64,000 bases of DNA from Stieleria neptunia (GCF_007754155.1 NZ_CP037423.1:4216001-4280000), one strand, 5' to 3'. Counted from the first letter of the stretch, positions 18,910 through 27,746 are shown. Notes: a model not told the origin generated them from the sequence alone. Numbers and translations are program-made.

Positions 18910-20025
18910 ATGAACCCCTCATCTCGAAATGCATGGCTAGATGTGCTACGGGCAATGGCGATCGTGTTGGTGATTAACTGCCACACCGCAAGCACACACG
19001 CGCACCAGTTTGGCCCGACGACATGGACCAGGGTTTGGGGAATCGGTGGGCACGGGGTTGACCTTTTTTTTGTGTTAAGCGGCTGGCTACTTGGTAATTT
19101 GCTCTTCAGGGAACTAAAACGTACGGGAAGAGTGCAGCTCACGCGTTTTTGGGGGCGTCGCTGGCTTCGCACGCTTCCAGCCTATTACACTGTGTTAGTC
19201 CTCACACTTGCCCAGGCGATATGGCAGGGCCGATTCGAATGGCGGCAAATGTCGTTCTTTGTGTTTTTTCAGACATATATTTTCGAGTCGCAGCCATTTT
19301 TTGGTGTCAGTTGGTCCTTGTGTGTGGAAGAGCACTTTTATTTAATCATTGCGCCGTTAATTCTAGTTATTGGTAAGCGTAGGCATTTAGGGCTTGCGTT
19401 TTTTTTTCTAATGCTTGGAATTCCTGTGCTGTTACGTGTTTATGGTCTCTACGAACACCGGAATCAGACGCACGTCCGCCTCGATCAATGCGCATCAGGA
19501 GTAGCTCTCGCGTACTTTTTTGTCTTTTATCCCGTTGCGTGGGGACGGCTAAAGCAATCTCTGCCAGTTCTCGCATTGATCGCATTGGCCCTCGCGACAG
19601 GTCTCGTTCTTAACCGTGTTGGCGTCATCTCGATGCCGGAACGTTTGGCATATTTCACGTTTATTAGTATGGTTCTTGTTCTCTTTTCTGAATACGGTAG
19701 GTGGTGGCAATCCAGAGCGCACCATCCACTGATCTTGTATCTCGCGACTCGTTCGTATTCTTTGTATTTGGTTCATATTGAGGCGATTTCTCTTGTAGAC
19801 AAGATTCATATCGAAAACGCCCTTGCTAGGTGTGCCGTAATCTGGTTTTTTTCGCTCCTATGTGCAGAATTGCTATATCGATTGATTGAGCGGCCAGGAA
19901 TGGAACTGCGCGGCAAGATGTCTACGCTCCGCTCGGAGCATGCCCCAGTGCCAAAGCAGCCAATCGAGCACGAAAGTCACGGAAACGTTTCAGCGAATTT
20001 AATTGAGACAACCCGTAGCCGTTAA
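18910..20025 (+). CDS. Acyltransferase 3 family (OafA/YrhL-like) membrane protein
   Basis: 371 residues with about ten hydrophobic helices. The N-terminal NAWLDVLRAMAIVLVINCHT is the family's first helix with the R and H positions. GHGVDLFFVLSGWLLGNLLF and GVSWSLCVEEHFYLI are the two other strong signatures of PF01757. Family members move acyl groups, often acetyl, to sugars across the inner membrane. It probably O-acylates the island's polysaccharide. The hydrophilic C-terminal tail of about 45 residues is not conserved. Confidence 0.88.
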   Translation: MNPSSRNAWLDVLRAMAIVLVINCHTASTHAHQFGPTTWTRVWGIGGHGVDLFFVLSGWLLGNLLFRELKRTGRVQLTRFWGRRWLRTLPAYYTVLVLTLAQAIWQGRFEWRQMSFFVFFQTYIFESQPFFGVSWSLCVEEHFYLIIAPLILVIGKRRHLGLAFFFLMLGIPVLLRVYGLYEHRNQTHVRLDQCASGVALAYFFVFYPVAWGRLKQSLPVLALIALALATGLVLNRVGVISMPERLAYFTFISMVLVLFSEYGRWWQSRAHHPLILYLATRSYSLYLVHIEAISLVDKIHIENALARCAVIWFFSLLCAELLYRLIERPGMELRGKMSTLRSEHAPVPKQPIEHESHGNVSANLIETTRSR

Positions 20026-20142
20026 GGCGAACTAGGGAAACTGTAGGGCGACGCGGCGCCCCCAGAGTAGTGAGGGTTCCCACCGTGTTGCCGTCCTTGC
20101 ACGTCGTGTGCATTAGAATCATCAGCTCGCTGTCGGCTAACA

Positions 20143-20967
20143 ATGTTGCTTCAATCTACATCACCATCGAAGTTCGCGCATCCACAACTTGCGATCGTAA
20201 TCCCGCTGAAATCCAAGAGGGTGGCGCGAAACTGGGATGTGACTTGCCAGGCGCTGCGCAGGACTATTGGGTCACTCTCCAATCAGTCCATCGACCGTTT
20301 CTCCGCGATCGTCGTCGGACACGAACCTCCCGAACTTCCCGAGAGACGATTTTGGAGATTTCATTCGCTCGAGATTTCGATTCCAGAGCTTGCTGCCGGC
20401 GGGGACTATGGTCGCAGGAATGATTTCGACCGTATTCTGGATAAAAATCGGAAGATCGCCCGCGGGGTACAATTACTTTCGTCGAAAACGCCAAGTCATT
20501 GGTTCTATCTGGACGCAGACGACGTCCTGGATTCGGCGTTCGTGGAAACCGTCCTCAAGATCGAATCCCCCGGATGTATCGTTGACGGCGGCTACCAGAT
20601 TGATGCCAACAACCGCCGCGCCATTCCAAATTCCAATCTCTCGGAGATCTGCGGCTCGACATGCGTTTTGACGTCGGATGTGATGGAATTTCCCGCCTCC
20701 TTGGAACCGGATGAAATCACGAGGATCCCTTGGTGCCGCTATCCGCACAGTCGGATGGATGAGTTCTTTTCTCACGAACTCGGTCGGCCGTTCCAGAGAT
20801 TGCGTCAACCCTTGGTCGGATACGTCACCGGTCACGGTGACAACTGTAGCGATGAATTCCGTTCTGGTATTTCAGCCAAATTTAAAAATTGGATTAAACC
20901 ACGGCTCCTGGGGCGTCACCAGGAGCAATTGCTGAGGGAACGCTTTGGGATGGAATGTTCTGACTGA
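20143..20967 (+). CDS. Glycosyltransferase-A-like protein, paralogue of 12373-13266
   Basis: 274 residues. QLAIVIPLKSKRVARNWDVT is a typical first strand of GT-A glycosyltransferases. WFYLDADDVLDSAF at about residues 123-136 is the DxD-type site, followed by CGSTCVLT and GYVTGHGDNCSDEF. The last three motifs occur in the same order in the gene at 12373-13266. The true start may be downstream of ATG 20143, since the first 15 residues look unconserved. Probable cytoplasmic enzyme adding a sugar to a polysaccharide; substrate unknown. Confidence 0.62.
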   Translation: MLLQSTSPSKFAHPQLAIVIPLKSKRVARNWDVTCQALRRTIGSLSNQSIDRFSAIVVGHEPPELPERRFWRFHSLEISIPELAAGGDYGRRNDFDRILDKNRKIARGVQLLSSKTPSHWFYLDADDVLDSAFVETVLKIESPGCIVDGGYQIDANNRRAIPNSNLSEICGSTCVLTSDVMEFPASLEPDEITRIPWCRYPHSRMDEFFSHELGRPFQRLRQPLVGYVTGHGDNCSDEFRSGISAKFKNWIKPRLLGRHQEQLLRERFGMECSD

Positions 20968-21097
20968 CACGGGGTTTTTCCTGGAGCTTGGCACCCGGCT
21001 TTCACTCATCCGCAACGTGTTAAACTGCTCCTCGCGATCCGAAACATGGATCGCTCTCGTCCACCTCGAAGAGTACTGACAACGTCCCTGCAATCCT

Positions 21098-23419
21098 ATG
21101 TCAACCCGTTCAAACATTATTGAAGAGTCTGACGACGCGGAACCTGACGCAGTGAACACGGAGACGACCAAAGTTCGTTTGAAACCCGAAATCATCTTGC
21201 GACACGGTGGAAAGTCCTATTCGGGGAGGACCGTTTCACTGCCGGAGTTGACCGGGGAAAAACTGAAGGATCTAACCTTTCGCGAAATCTCGTTTTTCTC
21301 AGGAGAGGGGGCTTCGCCACTTGTGGCCTCGCTTGCTGTTACTTGCGAAGATGATGGGAATCTCGTCAAGTTTGAAGCATCCCTCAGGAACCCGTTTCCA
21401 ATGGACCACCCTGGTGGCAATTGGGATCTCGGCGCCGAAGGTAACGTTGTGATCGATGAGTTTGCGATCGTTTTTCAAGTACATGGGGGTGAGGAGCCAG
21501 AGAAGTTTCATTTGGAATTGTTAGACGACGGCCGTACGATTCAAGCAACTGACAATCTGTCGATCTTCCAAGCATCCAGTGGCGGAGAGAACTGGGACAG
21601 TCCAACTCATTTCGATCATCGCGCAGAAGTTGCTTTGCCATTCCGCGGGTATCAGATACACGCCGATGAAAAGCGAGTTGAAGGGCATCGCGCGGATCCG
21701 GTCCTAGGCATAGAATTCCGGGCAAAGACTTTCTCAATCGCGCAGCGAAATTTCTGGCAAGATTTCCCATCTTCCCTTTCGGCAAGCAACGACACTCTTA
21801 AATTGGGGCTCTTTCCGCAAGAAGCGTTGCGCGGACACGAGTTGCAGGGTGGTGAGCAAAAGACCTTTGAATTTGCGGTCCACATCTCAAGCAACGCATC
21901 ACAAATGCGGATTCAGGAATTCGCACAGTCACGTGATCTCGTCCCCACATCTACTGGATTTACAAGATGTCGCGAGTGGCCGTACTTGACGCAGGCATCG
22001 CCTCAAACGGACCCCCGTTACCAAGCTCTCGTCAATCTGGCCATCGAAGGCGACGATTCGTTTTTTGAGAAGCGAGAGAAAATCGACGAATATGGTTGGC
22101 GGAATTTTGGAGATGTCTACGGCGACCACGAAGCGATTTATCACCGTGGCGATTCGCCATTGATCTCGCACTATAACAATCAGTACGACTGCACGCTGGG
22201 GTTTGGGATCCAGTATCTACGCACCGGTGACACGCGTTGGTTGGACTTAATGCTGCCGATGGCGGATCACGCCTGGGACATCGATACCTACCACACTGAC
22301 CAAGACAAGCTGCTCTACAACGGCGGACTGTTCTGGCACACCTATCACTACGCCGATGCGCATACCGCGACCCATCGCAGCTATCCCAAGCAGCTTCGCG
22401 TCAGCCAGTCGTTCGAGGATGGCCAGGATCTGGAGGAGCTCGGCGAAACCGGCGAACAGCTGACGAAGAACTACGCGATCGGTGGCGGTCCGGCGGCATC
22501 GCACAATTACAACACCGGCTGGATGCTAGCGTACTACTTGACCGGAAAGGAACGCTACAAGGAAGCAGCCGTTAACGCCTCCGACTATGTAATGCGAATC
22601 GAGGATGGCTCCAAGACGCCGTTCAAGTGGCTTTCGCGGGCAGACACCGGCTATTCGACTTGCAGCAGCGAAGGGTACTACGGTCCAGGGCGGGCCTCGG
22701 GAAATTCGACGCATGCACTATTGACCGGTCATGAGCTGACCGGGAATCGCAAGTATCTTGATCGGGCCGCAAAACTGATGCGCAGAACGGTGCATCCGAA
22801 ACAGGATCTCGGTGCCCTCAATCTCTTGAACGCTGAGTTGCGCTGGTTCTACACGATGTACCTGCAAGTACTCGGACGCTTCGTCGACTACAAATTCCGA
22901 CTCGGCGAGCGCGATGATGACTTCAAGTACGCGGTTGCGTCTCTGATCCACTATGCCGACTGGATGGCCGAACATGAACGGCCGACACTGTCGGCACCCG
23001 AAGAGCTGCAGTACCCCACCGAGACCTGGGCCGCCCAAGACATGCGGAAGTGGCACGTCCTTCAGCACGCGACGCTTTACCAGCCCGATCCGGAAAAGCG
23101 AAGGAAATACCAAGAGAAGGCGGACTTTTTCTACAATTACTGCGTCGACTATCTAACCGAGTCGCCCACCAAGTCGCTGTGCCGACCGGTCGTGCTGATG
23201 CTGAATTTTGGTTGGCAACGCGATTGGTTTCTCGCCCATCCTAGCGAGCTGAGGATCGATCGTCCGATCGAGAAGGATTTTGGCGAGCCGCAGACATTTG
23301 TGCCCCAGCGAACGATTGCGATCCGGCGATTCAAGCAGTTGGTGGTTGCCGGTGGTGTGGGATTCGTGTTGCTGGTGCTGGCGTTATTGCTTTGGGCGTT
23401 TGGCGTTTTTTGGGGGTAG
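21098..23419 (+). CDS. Toroid-fold lyase/hydrolase-like protein with C-terminal membrane anchor
   Basis: 773 residues. The first 290 are strand-rich and resemble the beta-sandwich domains of rhamnogalacturonan-lyase-like (PcRGLX/YetA) proteins. From about residue 300 there are repeated helical hairpins with aromatic and acidic residues (HYNNQYDCTLGFGIQYLRTG, SHNYNTGWMLAYYLTG, SEGYYGPGRASGNSTHALL), as in alpha/alpha-toroid polysaccharide lyases and glycosidases. A single hydrophobic segment near residues 747-771 (GGVGFVLLVLALLLWAFGVF) would anchor the C-terminus. No signal peptide is visible, so topology is uncertain. Possible role: trimming surface polysaccharide. The family assignment is tentative. 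Confidence 0.55.
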   Translation: MSTRSNIIEESDDAEPDAVNTETTKVRLKPEIILRHGGKSYSGRTVSLPELTGEKLKDLTFREISFFSGEGASPLVASLAVTCEDDGNLVKFEASLRNPFPMDHPGGNWDLGAEGNVVIDEFAIVFQVHGGEEPEKFHLELLDDGRTIQATDNLSIFQASSGGENWDSPTHFDHRAEVALPFRGYQIHADEKRVEGHRADPVLGIEFRAKTFSIAQRNFWQDFPSSLSASNDTLKLGLFPQEALRGHELQGGEQKTFEFAVHISSNASQMRIQEFAQSRDLVPTSTGFTRCREWPYLTQASPQTDPRYQALVNLAIEGDDSFFEKREKIDEYGWRNFGDVYGDHEAIYHRGDSPLISHYNNQYDCTLGFGIQYLRTGDTRWLDLMLPMADHAWDIDTYHTDQDKLLYNGGLFWHTYHYADAHTATHRSYPKQLRVSQSFEDGQDLEELGETGEQLTKNYAIGGGPAASHNYNTGWMLAYYLTGKERYKEAAVNASDYVMRIEDGSKTPFKWLSRADTGYSTCSSEGYYGPGRASGNSTHALLTGHELTGNRKYLDRAAKLMRRTVHPKQDLGALNLLNAELRWFYTMYLQVLGRFVDYKFRLGERDDDFKYAVASLIHYADWMAEHERPTLSAPEELQYPTETWAAQDMRKWHVLQHATLYQPDPEKRRKYQEKADFFYNYCVDYLTESPTKSLCRPVVLMLNFGWQRDWFLAHPSELRIDRPIEKDFGEPQTFVPQRTIAIRRFKQLVVAGGVGFVLLVLALLLWAFGVFWG

Positions 23420-23761
23420 CATGCGCCGGTCGCTGACGCGTCCCGCTGGTATGGTGCCGCTCGCGTGCGGTGGGCATCCCAGCACGCGGCGTGAGCCAGT
23501 GGCGCATGCTCCTTTCTTCGGAAGATTTTCAGTTCAATAGTAGCCCTTGCGTGGGATGGGGGCTATCTTGGGGGCTCGGGAGCGTGTGGGTGGAACGTCA
23601 CCCCTTCCGTGCGTGCGGATGAGCGCACTTCGGTGCGTTTCTGGATGCTACGTGGCGACTTCAGTGTGCATCCCGTTTCATCGGACCACTGCGTCCTGAT
23701 GAGGCAAGTCGTTGGGCGTTGTCGCCCACCGTGAACGAGATCGATTGCAGGAAGATTTATC
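23420..23761. repeat. Intergenic dispersed repeat, also at 34447-34545
   Basis: Two blocks here recur downstream of another gene at 34.4 kb: CGCTGACGCGTCCCGCTGG (23431-23449; a near copy at 34522-34540) and AGCACGCGGCGTGAGCCAGT with flanks (23481-23510; near copy 34466-34495). In the second location the two blocks are in the opposite order. No gene is recognised in this interval. Confidence 0.55.
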
Positions 23762-24067
23762 ATGTCGGTACTGACTGGGACTGAGATCGAACAAACGGTG
23801 TTGGATTGCATGACGCGGTTGAACGAACTGCGTGAACCGCAAGATCGGCTCGCAGTCGCTCCCGACGCTCCGATCTTCGGAGGCGACAGTCCGCTCGATT
23901 CGCTCGGACTAGTCACCCTGATGATGGACATCGAAGATGCCCTGGCCGAACGTGGGACCGAAATCAGTCTCAGCGACGCGCAAGCCATGTCGCAGCGGCG
24001 AAGCCCCTACCGAGATGTGCCGACACTGGTTGGATTTATCGAAGAGAAGCTAGTGGCGAGTGGCTAG
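23762..24067 (+). CDS. Acyl carrier protein
   Basis: 101 residues, ATG start. GGDSPLDSLGLVTLMMDIED at about residues 40-59 contains the DSL motif; Ser47 is the expected phosphopantetheine attachment site. The rest fits the four-helix ACP fold. It probably carries an acyl group for the neighbouring SDR reductase, acyl-AMP ligase and acyltransferases. Its 3' end overlaps a heptanucleotide repeat (CTAGTGG-type units 24050-24070) that supplies the TAG stop codon. Confidence 0.82.
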   Translation: MSVLTGTEIEQTVLDCMTRLNELREPQDRLAVAPDAPIFGGDSPLDSLGLVTLMMDIEDALAERGTEISLSDAQAMSQRRSPYRDVPTLVGFIEEKLVASG

Positions 24068-24070
24068 TGC
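24050..24070. repeat. Heptanucleotide repeat (CTAGTGG type) over ACP stop codon
   Basis: Three units: CTAGTGG, CGAGTGG, CTAGTGC. The middle of the third contains the stop codon of the acyl carrier protein gene. It is one of several 7-bp arrays placed at gene borders in this part of the window. Confidence 0.6.
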
Positions 24071-24476
24071 GTTGTCAACTTTAGATTTTTGGGTTGCGTC
24101 GGTCGCATGAATAAGGGGGCAGGTACGATTGGCACGGGCATCAGTAACCAGGAATTCAGCAACCGTTGGTGTCTAGCCTTCAGAGACCGTCCAGCTTTAG
24201 GCGATCGCTTTTCGGATGTACGATGGCCCTTCCGGGCCGTCGCCCGTGGGGCTCTGCGCGACGGCCTAGAAAGGACGTCGTACACCCCTCCGCCGACCAC
24301 CTCTCACCCATTCGGTCAGATCATTCAAATTTGTCGCGTTTCGCGCTAGCCTTAAGCTGCACGGTCTCTTTAGGCGATTCCCGGTCGCTGCGACGCAGCG
24401 AGAATGGACGGCTAAAGCCTGCACACCAACGCTCTTGCCCGTTTTTTCTCGCCTCTAGCAACTAGCCTCTCTACCC
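24068..24476. repeat. Intergenic region with 25-bp inverted repeat
   Basis: No gene. Imperfect inverted-repeat arms at 24218-24242 (GTACGATGGCCCTTCCGGGC) and 24259-24283 can fold into a hairpin, of the kind scattered as intergenic repeats in this genome. Just before the SDR gene, 24452-24472 holds three heptamers (CCTCTAG, CAACTAG, CCTCTCT). Confidence 0.55.
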
Positions 24477-25178
24477 ATGTCTGATCGCATTGTTCTGGTG
24501 ACGGGGTGTAGCCGGGGGATCGGGCGGGCGCTGGTGGATCACTTTCTCGCCGCGGGTGAGACGGTGGTGGGGTGCTCGCGGTCGGAGATGGTTTTGGATT
24601 CCGATCGGTTTGTGCACTTCGAAGTCGATTTGACAGATCCCGATGCCGTCGGCGGGATGATGCGGCAAATTCGCTCGCGGTTCGGGCGACTGGATGTTTT
24701 GATCAACAATGCCGGCATGGCGTCGATGGCGCCCGTGGCATTGCAACCTCCGGCGACGTCTCGCAAGGTGGTCGACCTAAATCTGAACGCGGTTGTCGAT
24801 GTCACTCACGCCGCCATCCGGCTGCTCCGCCGCGGTGATCATCCGCGGATCGTGAATTTTTCCACCGTCGCCGTCCCGTTTCGTCTGGAAGGCGAAGCCA
24901 TCTACTCGGCGACCAAGGCCGCGATCGAACAATGGACCCGTGTCCTGGCACGGGAGCTGGGCGAGTTGAAGATCACGGTCAACGCCGTCGCGCCGACTCC
25001 GATCCGAACGGATCTGATTCGTGGCATCTCGGAAGAGAAACTCGCGGAACTGATCGCTCGTCAGGCGATTCACCGCTGGGGCACCGTTGAAGATGTAATC
25101 AACGTGATTGACTTCTTCGTCAGCCCGCGCAGCGATTTCGTGACCGGACAAGTCGTTTACTTGGGAGGAGCGGGATGA
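24477..25178 (+). CDS. SDR family oxidoreductase (FabG-like)
   Basis: 233 residues. VTGCSRGIGRAL at about residues 8-19 is the NAD(P)-binding glycine motif. LDVLINNAGMAS is the structural NAG motif, and the catalytic Tyr/Lys lie in YSATKAAIEQW. The C-terminal VTGQVVYLGGAG is typical of classical SDRs of the 3-ketoacyl-ACP reductase type. It sits between an ACP gene and an acyl-AMP ligase gene, so a beta-ketoacyl reductase role is likely. Its stop overlaps the ligase start (ATGA), showing coupling. Confidence 0.88.
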   Translation: MSDRIVLVTGCSRGIGRALVDHFLAAGETVVGCSRSEMVLDSDRFVHFEVDLTDPDAVGGMMRQIRSRFGRLDVLINNAGMASMAPVALQPPATSRKVVDLNLNAVVDVTHAAIRLLRRGDHPRIVNFSTVAVPFRLEGEAIYSATKAAIEQWTRVLARELGELKITVNAVAPTPIRTDLIRGISEEKLAELIARQAIHRWGTVEDVINVIDFFVSPRSDFVTGQVVYLGGAG

Positions 25179-26596
25179 ACTCTTGGCAACAAACGTTTGC
25201 CGGTCATGGTGACCATCCGGCGTTCATCGGCGGCAGCGACGATTCGCGGGTGACTTATCGCGAACTCGCCGAATCGGTTCAGCGATTGTGCCGCGAAATG
25301 GCCGATGCCGGAGTTGACGCGTCTTCGGTGATCGGATTTCCGGGACAGTATTCTCAATCCAGTCTGGCGATGTTCTTCGCGGTCGCCGATCTGCATGCGA
25401 CCGCGGTGCCACTGCCCGAAGGGGCTGACGAACGGGTTGGTCGATTGCTGGAGATCGCGTTGGCGACGCACGGGGTCGGGGATGATTGGGTATGTCTTCC
25501 AGTGTCGCCAGCAGCGGGAGAGACCGCCAACCCCTCACCCCCAACCCCTCTCCCCTTAAAAGGGGCGAGGGGAGCCAGTTCTCCACAAGAAGTGGTGGAT
25601 CAGCAAGCATCACATGCATTGTATGAATCGTTGCAGCAACTTGGGCATGCGGGCTTGGTGCTCTTCACCTCCGGGACGACGGGAGATCCGAAAGCGGCGG
25701 TGCAGGACATCGATCGGTTGCGGTTGCGGTACGCGCAACACCGTGACGTCGGCAAGATGCTGGCGTTCATGCAGATGGACCACATCGGCGGCATCAACAC
25801 GATGCTGTACGTCTTGACTCACGGTGGCACGCTGGTTGTTCCCCGAACTCGGTCACCGCAGGACGTTGCGGCCTGCATCCAAGAGCACCACATCGAAGTG
25901 CTTCCGGTTTCCCCCACGTTTCTAAACTTGATGCTGATCACCGGCGTGATCGATCAATACGACCTTTCATCGCTTCGCCGCGTGACGTACGGATCCGAAC
26001 CGATGCCCGAGAGCGTCCTGAAACGTCTCGGCGAGGCGCTGCCCGGTGTTGACCTGTTGCAAACCTACGGGACGACCGAGATGGGGATCCTGAAGTCCAA
26101 ATCCGAGAGCAACGATTCGCTGTGGATGAAGGTCGGTGGCGACGGCTATGATACCAAAATCGTCGACGGGCGACTGTGGATCCGCGCCCACACCGCGATG
26201 CTGGGCTACTTGAACGCACCGTCCCCGTTCGACGAAGACGGCTACATGGACACCGGTGACGAAGTGGAAGTCCGCGGCCAGTGGATGCGTGTGATGGGAC
26301 GTAAGTCGGAATTCATCAACGTCGGCGGCACAAAAGTCTCGCCGGTCGAAGTCGAAAGCGTGCTGTTGGAAATGCCTTGTGTCTGCGAGGCCGCGGTCAG
26401 CGGAATGGCGCATCCGTTGATGGGGCAGATCGCCAAGGCCACGGTCAGGTTAAACGACGGTTCAACACTCGGCGAATTCAAGAGCCAGATGAGAAAGTTT
26501 TGTAAGGACCGGCTGCCGCCTGAGGCGATCCCCGTCAAGGTCAGCCTTGCCAAAACCTCCATGGTCACCGATCGATTCAAACGCGCGAGGGGATAG
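25175..26596 (+). CDS. AMP-dependent acyl ligase (acyl-CoA/acyl-ACP synthetase-like)
   Basis: 473 residues of the adenylate-forming family. The P-loop LVLFTSGTTGDPKAA is at about residues 160-174. LLQTYGTTEMGILKSK is the A5 motif, DEDGYMDTGDEVEVRG the A7 region, and VMGRKSEFINVGGTKVSP the hinge with A8. The enzyme should activate a carboxylic acid with ATP and pass it to a thiol, probably the ACP encoded 1.1 kb upstream. Residues about 110-145 are an insertion encoded by a GC-rich palindromic repeat (NPSPPTPLPLKGARG), absent from normal family members and placed before the P-loop. The gene otherwise appears complete. Confidence 0.85.
   Translation: MNSWQQTFAGHGDHPAFIGGSDDSRVTYRELAESVQRLCREMADAGVDASSVIGFPGQYSQSSLAMFFAVADLHATAVPLPEGADERVGRLLEIALATHGVGDDWVCLPVSPAAGETANPSPPTPLPLKGARGASSPQEVVDQQASHALYESLQQLGHAGLVLFTSGTTGDPKAAVQDIDRLRLRYAQHRDVGKMLAFMQMDHIGGINTMLYVLTHGGTLVVPRTRSPQDVAACIQEHHIEVLPVSPTFLNLMLITGVIDQYDLSSLRRVTYGSEPMPESVLKRLGEALPGVDLLQTYGTTEMGILKSKSESNDSLWMKVGGDGYDTKIVDGRLWIRAHTAMLGYLNAPSPFDEDGYMDTGDEVEVRGQWMRVMGRKSEFINVGGTKVSPVEVESVLLEMPCVCEAAVSGMAHPLMGQIAKATVRLNDGSTLGEFKSQMRKFCKDRLPPEAIPVKVSLAKTSMVTDRFKRARG
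25530..25577. repeat. REP-like palindrome inside the ligase gene
   Basis: The CCCCTC-TCCCC / GGGG-GAGGGG palindrome (25545-25572) with flanking C-rich bases resembles common intergenic repeats, yet here it is translated in frame. Related C-rich palindromes with different loops occur at 31205-31290 and 59079-59131. Confidence 0.6.
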
Positions 26597-26601
26597 AGTT
26601 T

Positions 26602-26629
26602 CTAGTGGCTAGAAGCTAGTGGCTAGAAT
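26602..26629. repeat. Heptanucleotide array CTAGTGG/CTAGAAG (4 units)
   Basis: Four 7-bp units (CTAGTGG, CTAGAAG, CTAGTGG, CTAGAAT) directly after the ligase stop codon and 59 bp before the four-helix-bundle gene. The gene has a second heptamer array at its other end. Confidence 0.8.
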
Positions 26630-26688
26630 TGAGGCTGCGGGAGAATCATTTACGTAGAGTTGTTTCTTGAATTTCAGGGGGGGGCGAA

Positions 26689-27045
26689 ATGTCATACGAG
26701 AATCTTGACGTGTGGAAACGATCGAAGCTGCTGGCGGTGACGCTTTATCGTGCGACGGCGAAGTTGCGTGACTTTGGATTCCGGGATCAACTAACTCGAA
26801 GTGGTCTTTCCGTTCCTTCAAACATTGCGGAAGGATATGAGCGTGATAGCGATGCCGAGATTGCTCAGTTTTTAAAAGTCGCGAAGGGATCGACGGGTGA
26901 ACTTCGCACTCAAATCCTCATTGGAATTGACGCCGGATTCCTTCCGTCCGGCGACGCGGAGACATGGACGGACGAAGCCAAACAAATCGGACGGATGCTC
27001 GCGGCCTTGATTCGACGCCACAAAGCCAAAGCCTCTAGCCTCTAG
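26689..27045 (+). CDS. Four-helix bundle protein (S23 / 23S rRNA intervening-sequence type)
   Basis: 118 residues. MSYENLDVWKRSKLLAVTLY, DQLTRSGLSVPSNIAEGYER and GSTGELRTQILIGIDAGFL match the PF05635 family in order and spacing. Structures of the family are pentameric four-helix bundles; the function of stand-alone members is unknown. It interrupts an acyl-transfer gene set and has no obvious link to it. Both borders carry heptamer arrays, and the last residues and stop codon (KAKASSL, TAG) are encoded by the downstream array. This suggests the gene arrived as, or with, a repeat-bordered unit. Confidence 0.85.
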   Translation: MSYENLDVWKRSKLLAVTLYRATAKLRDFGFRDQLTRSGLSVPSNIAEGYERDSDAEIAQFLKVAKGSTGELRTQILIGIDAGFLPSGDAETWTDEAKQIGRMLAALIRRHKAKASSL

Positions 27046-27080
27046 CCTCTAGCCTCTAGCCTCTAGCCTCTAGCCTCTAG
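27032..27080. repeat. Heptanucleotide array (CCTCTAG)7
   Basis: Seven perfect CCTCTAG units. The array covers the stop codon of the four-helix-bundle gene and ends 6 bp before the GTG start of the hexapeptide acyltransferase gene. Perfect units suggest recent expansion by slippage. Confidence 0.95.
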
Positions 27081-27086
27081 CAACTC

Positions 27087-27746
27087 GTGCCTCCTGAACC
27101 CGTTCTCCGTCGCCTCATTAAGTTCGCCCTCAACACGACGGCGGCCGTTCTGGTCGCTCCGTCGGTGTTGGTTTGTTACTTGGAGACCAAGCGGGGACCG
27201 GGCTACGAACGGTTCTTCCACGGTTGGGGACAGTTTTATGCCGTGATGCCGGGGCTGTTCGGCATGTGTCTGCGACGGGCGTTTTATCGTGGGACGTTGA
27301 CCGATTGCAGCATCGATTGCCAGATCGCATTCGGCGTCCTATTCAACCACCGCGAAGCCATCATCGGCTCCGAAGTCTACATCGGCCCGTACGCGTTGAT
27401 GGGCAGAGTCAAATTGGGGCGGGGCAGCTTGATCGGCAGTCGATCGAGTATCTTGAGCACGGGAGAGCACCATGTGATGGATGCCAATGGCCGCTGGACG
27501 ACGCCCGATAACCTGGCGTTTGAAATCACGGAAATCGGCGAGTACTGCTGGATCGGTGAAGCGGCCATCGTGATGGCGGGCGTGGGCGACGGGGCGATGA
27601 TCAGCGCGGGCGCGGTCACCGCGACGAAGATTCCCGACCACGTGATGGTCGCCGGCAATCCGGCACGGTTTGTCAAACGATTGATCGAAGACGAGCTAAC
27701 GGAACCGGCAGAAGGTGGCAAATCCTTGGGAGCGGTGAGCGGTTAG
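27087..27746 (+). CDS. Hexapeptide-repeat (left-handed beta-helix) acyltransferase
   Basis: 219 residues, GTG start. Repeated I-G-x4 turns (REAIIGSEVYIGPYALMGRV, KLGRGSLIGSRSSIL, ITEIGEYCWIGEAAIVMAGV, IPDHVMVAGNPARFV) show the left-handed beta-helix of WbbJ/CysE-type acetyltransferases. The first 60 residues include a hydrophobic segment (ALNTTAAVLVAPSVLVCYLE) that may associate with membrane. Probable role: transfer of an acetyl or other acyl group to a sugar or lipid, matching the acyl-activating genes upstream. Confidence 0.83.
   Translation: MPPEPVLRRLIKFALNTTAAVLVAPSVLVCYLETKRGPGYERFFHGWGQFYAVMPGLFGMCLRRAFYRGTLTDCSIDCQIAFGVLFNHREAIIGSEVYIGPYALMGRVKLGRGSLIGSRSSILSTGEHHVMDANGRWTTPDNLAFEITEIGEYCWIGEAAIVMAGVGDGAMISAGAVTATKIPDHVMVAGNPARFVKRLIEDELTEPAEGGKSLGAVSG

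Noticed and set aside
26689..27045. Diversity-generating retroelement accessory protein (Avd-like)
   Set aside because: The four-helix-bundle protein is related to that fold, but no reverse transcriptase, template or variable repeat is present nearby.
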